From contig OY969771.1 of NCBI GenBank assembly GCA_963702925.1, forward strand, positions 2,356,001-2,420,000: a stretch of DNA of 64,000 nt, in the 5' to 3' direction. Each line of letters opens with the position of its first letter. The stretch's first letter is position 1. This document shows positions 1 to 8,463 of this stretch, in pieces. The position numbers and the translations under genes are program-made. Below the pieces are notes generated by a model that saw nothing but the letters and a program-made list of their open reading frames with translations, did no database searches and was not told the DNA's origin. The stretch comes from CAIKMD01 sp963702925. GTDB taxonomy: Bacteria > Pseudomonadota > Alphaproteobacteria > ATCC43930 > CGMCC-115725.

Positions 1-637
1 TCGTCAATTGCCTGCCGCTCATATAAGGCCGGTCGACATCAGCCTCGCCATCGTAGTGCAGATCGAGCTTCCGCCGCACGGTGCTGCGGGGCCCGTCGCA
101 GCCGACCAGGAACAGCGCGCTGGCGCGGCGCGGGGCGCCGTCGGCAACCCTCTCGGCCGCGACCTCGACCCGATCATCGAGATCGTTGAAGCCGGTCACG
201 CGCCAGCCGAATTGCAGCGTCACCGATTCGTGGCGCTCGGCCTCGTCGCGCAGCACTTGCTCGATATACATTTGCGAGCAGCGATGCGGCAGCTCGGCGG
301 CGCTCCAGGAACCGGACAAACTCTTGATCAGATCGCGCGCGTCGCGTGCCGCCGGCAGCTCGAAACGCGCGAGCTCGTAACGGGTCGGACGCGTGAAATA
401 AGCGACGTCGGTCGGGTAATCCAACGGCAAGCCGCGCATGCGCAAAGTGTCGGCAAAGCCGAGCCGGCGATAGAGCTCCATGGTGCGCGCCTGGGTGGCG
501 TTCGCTTGCGGATAGGGCGAGGTCGATGGGCGGTCGCAGAAGAGCAGCGTAGAAATTCCGCGCTGGCCCAGCTCGTTCGCGAGCATCAGCCCCGCCGGTC
601 CCCCGCCGACAATGATCACGGACGCATCGCAGACCAT
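1..637 (-). CDS. FAD-dependent aromatic-type monooxygenase, N-terminal part (runs off the window)
   Basis: This is the N-terminal ~212 residues of a class A flavoprotein hydroxylase (PheA/TfdB/UbiH-like), which uses NAD(P)H and O2 to hydroxylate substrates, often phenols. The N-terminus has a Rossmann FAD-binding loop GGGPAGL around residues 11-17, and a GCDGPRSTVR motif (the conserved DG segment) lies near residue 180. The ATG at 637 follows a strong GGAGG (about 648-652), which decides the start. The C-terminal substrate domain lies outside the window, so the substrate cannot be inferred. It is divergent from the GST at 721; flavin hydroxylases and GSTs often share aromatic catabolic loci, but that link is inference here. 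Confidence 0.85.
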   Translation of the reverse strand, partial: MVCDASVIIVGGGPAGLMLANELGQRGISTLLFCDRPSTSPYPQANATQARTMELYRRLGFADTLRMRGLPLDYPTDVAYFTRPTRYELARFELPAARDARDLIKSLSGSWSAAELPHRCSQMYIEQVLRDEAERHESVTLQFGWRVTGFNDLDDRVEVAAERVADGAPRRASALFLVGCDGPRSTVRRKLDLHYDGEADVDRPYMSGRQLT

Positions 638-720
638 CGCATTTTCCTCCCCTCGGGCGCTTGCCTCGCGCCCGGCGCGCTTCTAGCGTGACGCCATTCT
701 TATCTTAAATGGAAGCGCCC

Positions 721-1515
721 ATGCTTTACCTCTATCAAGGCAGCACTTCGGTCTGTTCCGTCAAGGTACGATTGGCGCTCGCCGAAAAGGGCTTGGCCTA
801 TGACGGCGAGGTGCTCGACCTCCAGCGGGGCGACCAGCATCGCCCGGACTACGCCAAGCTCAATCCCAACGAGGTGGTGCCGACCCTGGTCGATGACGGC
901 AAGGTCATCATCGAATCGACGCTGATCATCGAATATCTCGACGAAGCGTTTCCGCAGCCGCCCTTGATGCCGAGCGACCCTTATGCCCGCGCTCTCGCGC
1001 GACTCTTCATGAAGAAGATCGACGATTATCTGCATTCGGCCTGCTCGACCGTCACCTTTGCCACAGCCAACCGCAAGGTTCTGATCAAGAAAAGCCCCGA
1101 GGAGCTGGCGGCGCATCTCGCCAAGATCCCGAATCCCGATTACCGCGAACGGCAGCGGCTTTCGATCGCTCATGGCTTGGCCGCGCCGCATGTCGCCCAA
1201 GCCTTGCGCGGCTATGACAAATATGTCGCCGACATGGAAGCAGCCTTGGCCGACAAGCCTTATCTTGCCGGCAATTCCTACACCCTCGCCGATGCCGCGG
1301 CGACGCCTTATCTCTTCCGCGCCGAAGTGCTCGGCATGGACAGGCTCTGGAATGGCCGGCGGCCCAAGGTGACGGCTTGGTATGACCGGATCCGCAGCCG
1401 GCCGAGCTTCGAGAAGGCGGTCACGAGCTGGGTTTCGGACGCCGATCGCGAGCGCTTCACCGTGCCGCGCGAGGAAACCTGGGCCAAAGTGCGCGAGGTT
1501 TTGGGTCTCGCCTAG
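721..1515 (+). CDS. glutathione S-transferase family protein
   Basis: A 264-residue cytosolic GST-fold protein. The N-terminal thioredoxin-like half (1-80) starts MLYLYQGSTSVCSVKVRLAL and contains the VPTL cis-proline (about 55-58) and the ESTLIIEYLDE glutathione-contact segment (64-74). The rest is the all-alpha C-terminal domain, with the family's LADAAATPYL-type motif near 185. I chose ATG 721 over ATG 709 because GGAAG (711-715) is well placed for it. Family members conjugate or isomerise electrophiles with glutathione; the substrate is unknown. Its position opposite a flavin hydroxylase suggests detoxification or aromatic metabolism, but only by context. It ends in TAG, a normal terminator here. 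Confidence 0.85.
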   Translation: MLYLYQGSTSVCSVKVRLALAEKGLAYDGEVLDLQRGDQHRPDYAKLNPNEVVPTLVDDGKVIIESTLIIEYLDEAFPQPPLMPSDPYARALARLFMKKIDDYLHSACSTVTFATANRKVLIKKSPEELAAHLAKIPNPDYRERQRLSIAHGLAAPHVAQALRGYDKYVADMEAALADKPYLAGNSYTLADAAATPYLFRAEVLGMDRLWNGRRPKVTAWYDRIRSRPSFEKAVTSWVSDADRERFTVPREETWAKVREVLGLA

Positions 1516-1521
1516 AATCGC

Positions 1522-3129
1522 TCAGGCTTCGACCGCGCCGGCGCGGCCGTTTTCGACAACATAACTTTTGAGTGTAGCGATCGTCGCATTCGGGTCGGTC
1601 GCATCCGACACGACACGCATCCTGACATCCATGCGCTCGGGCGCGACATCCACGGCGACATAACCGCGCCGCCGGCTTTCGAAGAAATGCACATGCGGGT
1701 TGTCCGGCATCCACGCCATGAAGGTGTCATAGGGCGGCCCGAAAGACGTGATCGACGTGCCGACAAATTCCGTGGCGATGACGGGTGCGTTCGGATCACT
1801 CGAATCGAGCTTCAAATCATTCGACCAGAAAGCATGGCTGTCGCCGCCGATCACCACGGGGTTCTTCACCCTTGCATCGCGAATGTGGCGCAACAGGCGC
1901 TCGCGGCAGGCAGGGTAGCCGTTCCAATCGTCGGTCCAGTAAGCAATGCTGCCGTCCGGTTGGCGCTCTTTAAGCTCGGCCATCAGCACGTCTTGTGCGA
2001 TCACATTCCAGCGCGCCGAGGAGCGTGCCAAGCCGTCGAACAGCCATTGCTCCTGCGCCATGCCCAGCATCGAGCGGTTCGGATCGAGCCGTTCGGGACA
2101 GCCGAGATTGGTCTCCTGATGTCCGCCGCCGTGAGTGGGCGGCGCGTAGCAGGCTTGGCGCGAGCGGTACTGGCGGCCGTCGAGCACCGAGAACTCGATC
2201 AAATCGCCAAACGCCAGCCGGTCATAAACGCGCATGTTCGCCCCGTCGGGATGCGACAGGCTCGGCCGCACCGGCATGTGCTCGTAAAAAGCGCGATAGG
2301 CCGCGGCACGGCGCTTCAGAAACGCGGCCGGATCGTCGAAGGTTTCGGACAGATCATTCGCATAGTCATTTTGGACTTCGTGATCGTCCCAGGTCATCAA
2401 GGCCGGCACGTCGGCGTGGATGCGTTGCAGATCCGGGTCGGTGCGCTATTGCGCATAGCGGTTGCGATAGGTGCGCAAATCGGTTGCCGTGACGCCGTCG
2501 CTGTGCTGGCGCACGCCAGGCCGCCTGCCGACGAACTCGTAAATATAGTCGCCGAGATAGACCACGACGTCGGGCCGCTCCTCGGCGAGATGGCGATAGG
2601 CCGAGAAATAGCCGAGCTCGTAATTGGCGCAAGACACGAAGCCGAAGCGCATCGTCGGTAGATGAGAACCTGCCGCTGGCGCCGTCATGGTCTTGCCGAT
2701 CGCGCTTTGCGCCGAGCCCGATGCAAAGCGGTACCAATAAGGCCGCCCTGGCGGGAGCCCGCCAACCTCGACATGAACCGACCACGCATCCTCGGGCGAC
2801 GCCAATGCCGTGCCGCTGCGAATGAGGTTTCGCATCGCTGAATCGGTTGCGATCGCGTAGGCGACCGGCACGGCACCGCCGTTCATCCCGCCCGGGGTTG
2901 CGGGATCGGCGCTCAACGGGTCGGGCGCAAGCCGGGTCCACAAAACGAAGCCGTCCGGTACCGGATCGCCTGACGCGACGCCCAGGCTGAACGGGTCGCG
3001 CGACCAAGAAGGGCCGGGTGCCGCGCAACCGATCAAGGACGGCGCCAAGACCGCGCCGGCCACGCCGCTAGCCGCGCGCAGAAGCTGGCGCCGGGTAAGA
3101 GGGAGAGAGGGTGGCTTGCGTGTCGTCAT
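1522..3129 (-). pseudogene. phoD: PhoD-family alkaline phosphatase/phosphodiesterase interrupted by one in-frame TAG
   Basis: The two halves (3129 to 2449, and 2445 to 1522) lie in the same frame, separated only by TAG at 2446-2448 (codon 228). Read through it, the protein is about 535 codons, a normal PhoD length. The N-terminus has a twin-arginine signal (RRQLLRAASGVAGA) with a possible lipobox LIGCA. The N-terminal part ends YLGDYIYE...YRNRYAQ, and the downstream part continues DPDLQRIHADVPALMTWDDHEVQNDY-type sequence with catalytic metal-site motifs DDHEV and GDSHAFW. Start 3129 is preferred because GGGGGG precedes it. Related PhoD proteins usually have Tyr at the stop position (from memory of the family). 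It could be a point-mutated pseudogene, a sequencing error or a leaky stop. Confidence 0.8.
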
Positions 3130-3189
3130 CGCGATCCCCCCGAGAATACTCATCGAGCGTGGCAGACAGGTGACGGCGCCGAGCCGCTC

Positions 3190-4824
3190 TCAGAGCTCTT
3201 CCGACAGTACCGGGCCGGAATTTTCATTGGGCTTCTTGGCCTCGCGGCGGATCGCCCATTTCACCATCGCGCCGTTGCTGCCGACATGGCCGTCGAGCAC
3301 GACTTGGCGCGTCTTCTTCACGCTGCCATCGCCGAGATAGATGCTTTCGGCGATGCTCAAGACCGCGCCCTGGGTGCGCAAGCGCCAACCGATTCCGCCC
3401 GGCAAGCGCAGCAGTACCGCATTGCCGTCCTGGGTCAGCGACGCGCGCACATTGGGATGCAGGTGAAAGCGAATCGCAAAACCCTGACCGGCGCGTCCCG
3501 TCAGCCGATCCTCGCCGCGCAAATCCTCGCCATCGGCAGCGAGGAAAAGCTGGCGCGCATGGGTAAGGCCGAGATTTTTCTTATAGCCGTCGTGACTCGC
3601 CGCGACCCATTGCGCGCCCGCATCCTCGGCGCGCATCGAGGTCACCTCCTCGGGGCCTGCGGCGATGCCGCCATCGGCACGGAACGCCATCGCGTTGGTA
3701 TCGGCGACGATGAGCGTCGAATGCGCGGCGGTCGCGCGCATCGCATTGCGCCACTCCGCGCTCGGCCCGTGATAGGCGCCGCAATTCACGATCAGCCGGT
3801 CGCGGCCATAGCTCATCTCGAAAGCCAGCGTGCCAGCATGGGCCTCACGGTCGAAACCCGGCGGCGGCGGCTTGCCGCAATCGAACAGCACCAGCGAATG
3901 GCCGGCGCGTAGCCGCTCAAAACCGCAATGCGGCGCGCTCGACGGCGCGCGGCCCTTGGCGTCGGCGCGCATCAGCACGCGATCGATGACGGCGGTGTTG
4001 CCTTCATTGGCGCCGTTGAACAAAGCAAGTCCGCCGTCGCCATGCCGGAAAAACCGCAACATCGGCGCCGCGCGATCGATCGCTTGTTGCACGGGCGCGG
4101 GAATCTCGTTCTGCGACGCGATCAGCGATGCGCGCACATCAACCAGATATTGGAGCGCCAAAAGCTGTGCCTCGGGGCTGCGTGCGGCGTGACCGCCATC
4201 GGCCAGGATCTGAAGATCGAGCTCGTGCGCCAGATGCTGCAAGGCGCGGGTCAAGCCGCGTTCCTGTCCCGACGCGGCCAGCGCCGCCACCAGCCCGCGC
4301 AACGCGGCCAGGCGCCGCAAACCCGGCGCCTCACGATGCGCCGCGCGCATGAGGTGCTTGGTCTGGCGCGCGAAGCTCTGCAGCAGCGCGTCCCGTAGCA
4401 CGGCATCGGCGGCCAGACGCCCGAAGTGCTCTAGCCAGGAAAACAGGCGGTCGCCCATGACATCGGCACGCCAGGCCAGCCGATCGTAGATATCGAAGCG
4501 GCGCAGCCAATCGGCGGTCCAGTCGCGCGCTGTCTGCCACGCCGCGTCGTTCCCGACCGCGGCCAGATCGCCAAGCCACGCGAAACCGTGCAGCGCGGCC
4601 TGCCACGCCTCGCCGACATCGGCCTGCCAGGGCGGCGACGGCGCGCGCACCGATTCATTCTGAAAGCGGAACTCGCTCGCAAGCAAGGCTTCGCCGCGCG
4701 CCTGGTCGCCGGGCCAAGGATCGAGCGCCAAACCCAGCTCGCGCGGAGCTCGGCCGACGAGGCTCAAATGATAGAGAGCCGAACCGTGATAAAGCGCGCG
4801 CAGCTCGTGTCGCACGAAACTCAC
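3190..4824 (-). CDS. heparinase II/III family protein
   Basis: A 544-residue protein of the alphaproteobacterial heparinase II/III-like group, with an N-terminal alpha-helical (alpha/alpha toroid-like) domain over about 1-240 and a C-terminal beta-rich heparinase_II_III domain over about 300-520. Visible family marks are NCGAYHGPSAEWRNAMRATA and AHSTL, near the residues used for uronic-acid polysaccharide lysis. No signal peptide is obvious, which is common in this group. Its ATG overlaps the end of rpe by four bases, so the two are translationally coupled. The rpe-heparinase pairing recurs in alphaproteobacteria. The true substrate is unknown. Confidence 0.85.
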   Translation of the reverse strand: MSFVRHELRALYHGSALYHLSLVGRAPRELGLALDPWPGDQARGEALLASEFRFQNESVRAPSPPWQADVGEAWQAALHGFAWLGDLAAVGNDAAWQTARDWTADWLRRFDIYDRLAWRADVMGDRLFSWLEHFGRLAADAVLRDALLQSFARQTKHLMRAAHREAPGLRRLAALRGLVAALAASGQERGLTRALQHLAHELDLQILADGGHAARSPEAQLLALQYLVDVRASLIASQNEIPAPVQQAIDRAAPMLRFFRHGDGGLALFNGANEGNTAVIDRVLMRADAKGRAPSSAPHCGFERLRAGHSLVLFDCGKPPPPGFDREAHAGTLAFEMSYGRDRLIVNCGAYHGPSAEWRNAMRATAAHSTLIVADTNAMAFRADGGIAAGPEEVTSMRAEDAGAQWVAASHDGYKKNLGLTHARQLFLAADGEDLRGEDRLTGRAGQGFAIRFHLHPNVRASLTQDGNAVLLRLPGGIGWRLRTQGAVLSIAESIYLGDGSVKKTRQVVLDGHVGSNGAMVKWAIRREAKKPNENSGPVLSEEL

Positions 4825-5516
4825 CCGCTGGCCCGGTCACCCGGGCCTGGTGCGACTTTGCCCCGCAGACGAGCGATATTCCCGGCATAGGCGCCGGTTC
4901 CGCCCGTGAAACTCGCCGTTCCCGCTACCAGCACATCGGCGCCGGCCGCAATCGCCGCGCGCGCCGTGTCCTCGTTGATGCCGCCATCGACCTCGAGATC
5001 GATGCTCTTTCCGGTCCGGTCGATCTTCGCGCGCAGCAGGCGCAGCTTGTCGAGTGTCTCCGCGACAAAGCTTTGGCCGCCGAAGCCGGGATTGACGCTC
5101 ATCGCCAGCACCAGATCGACATCGCCGAGAATGAAATCGACCGCGTCCACCGGCGTTGCCGGGTTGAGCGCGACGCCGGCTTTCTTGCCGAGCGACTTCA
5201 CCAATTGGAGGCTGCGATGGAGATGCGGCCCGGCTTCGGGATGGAGCGTGATGATATCGGCGCCGGCTGCGGCGAATTCCGGAATATAGGGATCGACCGG
5301 CGCGATCATGAGATGCACGTCGAATGGAAGGGAAGAATACGCCCGTAAAGCCTTCACGATCGCCGGGCCGATGGTGAGGTTGGGCACGAAATGCCCGTCC
5401 ATCACGTCGATATGGATATAGTCGGCGCCAGCCGCGGTGATCGCGCGCACCTCCTCGCCAAGTTTTGCGAAGTCGGCCGACAGGATCGACGGCGCAATCC
5501 GGACCTTCTGCTGCAT
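4821..5516 (-). CDS. rpe: ribulose-phosphate 3-epimerase
   Basis: A 231-residue TIM-barrel epimerase interconverting ribulose 5-phosphate and xylulose 5-phosphate in the cytosolic pentose phosphate pathway. The diagnostic motifs appear in order: APSILSADF near the N-terminus, HIDVMDGHFVPN (metal-binding His and catalytic Asp), VHLMI, MSVNPGFGGQ and LEVDGGI with the second catalytic Asp. The C-terminal tail RLRGKVAPGPGDRASG is slightly extended. Full length and intact. The downstream heparinase-like gene starts within its last codons. Confidence 0.96.
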   Translation of the reverse strand: MQQKVRIAPSILSADFAKLGEEVRAITAAGADYIHIDVMDGHFVPNLTIGPAIVKALRAYSSLPFDVHLMIAPVDPYIPEFAAAGADIITLHPEAGPHLHRSLQLVKSLGKKAGVALNPATPVDAVDFILGDVDLVLAMSVNPGFGGQSFVAETLDKLRLLRAKIDRTGKSIDLEVDGGINEDTARAAIAAGADVLVAGTASFTGGTGAYAGNIARLRGKVAPGPGDRASG

Positions 5517-5602
5517 ACCGGCTTGGTAACAGGGATGCCTCGCCGCCGCAAGGCGGCTGGTGCGGCGCGCCTTGGTCGCCGCTCTTTCCCGAGCCGGGAT
5601 TT

Positions 5603-7375
5603 TTAAGCTTGGACCAAGGGTTCAGGCGATTTCAGGTAGCGGGAAATGATCGCTTGCGCCGACCAATAGGCGAGCGCGCCGACCGCGCCCGTGGGCGGGT
5701 GGCCGGGATTTTGCGGAAAGGTCGAGGCGCCGAGGATGAAGAGGTTGTCGGCGTCCCAGGATTGCAGATAGCGATTGACCGCGCTGGTCTTGGGATCGAC
5801 GCCCATGATCGTGCCGCCCGTATTGTGCGTCGACTGGTAGGGCGCAACGTTGAAATTTCCCCGGCGTGGCATCGGCGTGCCGAGAATGCTCGGGTTCATC
5901 GCCCGCGCGATCTTGGCGGCCTTGGCGGTGGTGTAGGCCGACAGCTTCAGATCGTTCTCGCGAAAATTATAGGTCATGCGAATAAGCGGCCGGCCGAGTC
6001 TGTCGCGATAGGTCGGATCGAGATCGAGGTAATTGGCGCGATGCGCGAAATTGGCGCCCGAGGCATGGATGCTGAAGCCGTGATTGTACCATTTCGCGGT
6101 CGCTTCCTTCCAAGCACGGCCCCAGCGCGGCGTGCCGGGCGGCGTCAGCCGCCCCATGATCGGCCTGCCATGCACGGGGCCGGCAAAGATCAGCGCGCCG
6201 CCGAAAAATCCCAAGCCACCATGATCGAAATTGTCGCCGTTGAAATCGTCGACATTCATGGCATGCGCGCCGGTCGCCATGAACGGATTGATCTCCTCGT
6301 TCTCGAAGAAGACCTGAAGATTGCCGGTCACCTGATAGCAATAGTTCTTGCCGATCGCGCCGCTGCCGGTCGCGGGATCGTAAGCCTCGCCGATCTTCGA
6401 GAGCAGCATCAGCTTGGTGTTGGTGAAAGGATAGGCGCACAACGCGACCAGCCCCGCCGGCTGCTCGTATTCCTCGCCGCTCACCGTATCCACATAGCGC
6501 ACGCCGCTCACCTTGCGGGCCTGCTTGTCGTAAATGAGCTCGGTGACCCAGGCATCGGTGCGCAGCTCGAAGCGCGGATCGGGCAGCAATACCGGCAAAA
6601 TCGTCGAATTGGGGCTGGCTTTCGAATTGGTCGCACAGCCGAAGCGATCGCAATGGCCGCAATAGAGCGTCGGGTTGAGCTCCGCGCCTTCGGGGTTGGT
6701 GTAGGCGGCGCTGAGATTGGCCGAAGGCGTCGGGTAAGGGTGATAGCCCAGGCTTTTCGCGGCTTTCTCGAAAATCTCGCCGGCGCGGGATTGGATCAGC
6801 GGCGGGTTGGGGTATTCCGACTGGCGCGCTCCTTCGAAGATATTGCCGCCTTCGATGATTGTGCCGCGCAGATTGCCGGCCTTGCCCGAGGTGCCGCACA
6901 GCTTTTCGAAGCGATCGTAATAGGGCTCGAGCTCGTCATAGCTCATGCCCCAATCGGCGATGGTCATGTCTTGGTGGATCGCGTTCTTGCCGTAGCGCTC
7001 GGCAATATGGCTGCGTAGGCGATGATCGAAGGGCGAGAAGCGCCACGTCATGCCGTTCCAGATCGTGCCCGCGCCGCCCAGCCCCATCCCCGGCAAAAAC
7101 GCACCGAAGCGCCGGAACGGCAAAGCGGTCTCGTGGGGCTCGTGGCGCATCGTGATGGTTTCGAGCGCCGGGTCCTGCACCAATTCCTGACGCACGGCGT
7201 ATTTGAGCTCGTCGCGAATCTGCGGCAGCGCGAAATCGGTCTCCGGCGTGCGCATTTTGCCGCGCTCGAGACCCACGACATGAAGCCCGGCTTTGGTCAG
7301 CTCGCGCGCCAGGATGCTGCCGGTCCAGCCGATGCCGATAATCACCGCATCGGCTTCCTTGAGCCGCGTCGTCAA
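5603..7375 (-). CDS. GMC family oxidoreductase (gluconate/sugar dehydrogenase alpha-like)
   Basis: A 590-residue FAD-dependent GMC oxidoreductase resembling the catalytic subunit of membrane gluconate 2-dehydrogenase and FAD-glucose dehydrogenase. The N-terminal dinucleotide loop IGIGWTGS lies at about 12-19, a second FAD motif GGAGTIWNG at about 100-108, and a GMC C-terminal domain with HNTGGTIMG and NPGHPPTGAVG lies after about residue 500. Three cysteines (239, 242, 247; C-x2-C-x4-C) could be Fe-S ligands, as in FAD-GDH, but this is inference. No Tat or Sec signal is seen. The subunit-3 partner ends nine bases upstream, so they probably form a complex. The substrate is unknown. Confidence 0.85.
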   Translation of the reverse strand: MTTRLKEADAVIIGIGWTGSILARELTKAGLHVVGLERGKMRTPETDFALPQIRDELKYAVRQELVQDPALETITMRHEPHETALPFRRFGAFLPGMGLGGAGTIWNGMTWRFSPFDHRLRSHIAERYGKNAIHQDMTIADWGMSYDELEPYYDRFEKLCGTSGKAGNLRGTIIEGGNIFEGARQSEYPNPPLIQSRAGEIFEKAAKSLGYHPYPTPSANLSAAYTNPEGAELNPTLYCGHCDRFGCATNSKASPNSTILPVLLPDPRFELRTDAWVTELIYDKQARKVSGVRYVDTVSGEEYEQPAGLVALCAYPFTNTKLMLLSKIGEAYDPATGSGAIGKNYCYQVTGNLQVFFENEEINPFMATGAHAMNVDDFNGDNFDHGGLGFFGGALIFAGPVHGRPIMGRLTPPGTPRWGRAWKEATAKWYNHGFSIHASGANFAHRANYLDLDPTYRDRLGRPLIRMTYNFRENDLKLSAYTTAKAAKIARAMNPSILGTPMPRRGNFNVAPYQSTHNTGGTIMGVDPKTSAVNRYLQSWDADNLFILGASTFPQNPGHPPTGAVGALAYWSAQAIISRYLKSPEPLVQA

Positions 7376-7384
7376 AGCGCCGCC

Positions 7385-7966
7385 CTAGGCGAAGTCGCCG
7401 ATGGAGCGCGGCGCGGCGCCGTAGCGCTTGCCGCGATATTTCTCGATCGCCGCTTGGTAGTCGGCCATGAGCCCGGGATAGCCGAGCATCTTCCAACCGG
7501 CCATGTCGCGATTGCCGCCGTAATAGGGGTCGGCGAAGAAGCCTTCCATCACGATTGCAATAAGCGCTTCAAAGAAGTCGCGCGCCGCGAGATCGGCGAA
7601 TTGCGCCTTGCCCTGTTCCATCGCTTCGAGCGCCGCGCGCCGCTCGGGCTCATCGAGCGCGGCGAAAACCCGGCCAAAGCCTTGCATCGTCCAGGCATCG
7701 GCGGCGGCGATCCCGCGGGCAAAGAATTCGCGCGGCGTCAGATCGAGCTGATAGCCGTGTTCGGGCTTGCCTTGGGCGATCGGCCCATCGCGATAAAGCC
7801 GCGCGCCCTCGCCATAGGGCCCCGCCAGCTCGCAGTCGATGAAATCGACGACGCCGCAATCGCTTGCCGCGGGCGAAAGCGCATCGGCGGGAATGATCGT
7901 ATCGGCGGCCGCCTTGACGAACGCGGCTTCGGCCTCCGTCAATGTCAGATAATCGGCCGCCGCCAT
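7385..7966 (-). CDS. gluconate 2-dehydrogenase subunit 3 family protein
   Basis: A 193-residue protein of the Gluconate_2-dh3 (gamma subunit) family, the small helical partner of GMC-type dehydrogenases. It begins MAAADYLTLTEAEAAFVKAA and has family features such as DTIIPADALSPAASDCGV, a LTPREFF segment and GFFADPYYGGNRDMAGWK. Many gamma subunits carry a Tat signal that exports the complex; none is visible here, so the complex may be cytoplasmic. The start is set by TGATCATG: the dioxygenase beta stop lies two bases before this ATG, giving tight coupling. It ends in TAG. Confidence 0.88.
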   Translation of the reverse strand: MAAADYLTLTEAEAAFVKAAADTIIPADALSPAASDCGVVDFIDCELAGPYGEGARLYRDGPIAQGKPEHGYQLDLTPREFFARGIAAADAWTMQGFGRVFAALDEPERRAALEAMEQGKAQFADLAARDFFEALIAIVMEGFFADPYYGGNRDMAGWKMLGYPGLMADYQAAIEKYRGKRYGAAPRSIGDFA

Positions 7967-7968
7967 GA

Positions 7969-8460
7969 TCAGAGCGGGATCACGAGGAGCGTGTCGACCC
8001 GGCGCGATTCCTGCACCACGATGCGCTCTTCGAATTTCGCGCCCTGTGCGACTAACACGACGCGATCTAGATAGACGCCCGTCGAGAAGATCATCATCTC
8101 GCCGGTGATCATGGTGCGGACCACGAGGTAATTCTGCTTGCAGGCGATATGGGTCGGGTCGAGGCGCTCGAGCGTCATTCCCGAGACCATATGCGTGTAG
8201 CGCTGCGGCTCGTAGACATTGACGCGGCGATAGCCGGTGACGCGATCCTGCAGCATGCCGCGGCCCGCGCATTCCATCAGCGGCAGGGAGAAGCCGCGCG
8301 CGAAATTCTCGCGCGTGATGATCTTATAAAGACAGTGCTCGGTGAAAAGCTCGGGCCAGGCTTCGAGCTGGTCGTCGTCGATGGCGCGGATATAGCGCGT
8401 ATTCAGCTCTTCGATCTGCCGCCGCGCTGCCGCGTCGATCTCTGTCCCCGATCCTTCCAT
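7969..8460 (-). CDS. aromatic-ring-hydroxylating dioxygenase beta subunit
   Basis: A 163-residue NTF2-like-fold small subunit of a Rieske non-haem-iron oxygenase. The pattern is typical: an N-terminal helix ending YIRAIDDDQLEAWPELFTEHCLYKI, a central YTHMVSG stretch, and a C-terminal LVVRTMITGEMMIFSTGVYLD region ending ESRRVDTLLVIPL. The beta subunit stabilises the alpha3beta3 hexamer. It lies three bases after the alpha stop. The alpha gene carries a premature stop, so a functional enzyme is doubtful unless that stop is an error or is read through. No ferredoxin or reductase gene is adjacent. Confidence 0.88.
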   Translation of the reverse strand: MEGSGTEIDAAARRQIEELNTRYIRAIDDDQLEAWPELFTEHCLYKIITRENFARGFSLPLMECAGRGMLQDRVTGYRRVNVYEPQRYTHMVSGMTLERLDPTHIACKQNYLVVRTMITGEMMIFSTGVYLDRVVLVAQGAKFEERIVVQESRRVDTLLVIPL

Positions 8461-8463
8461 GGC

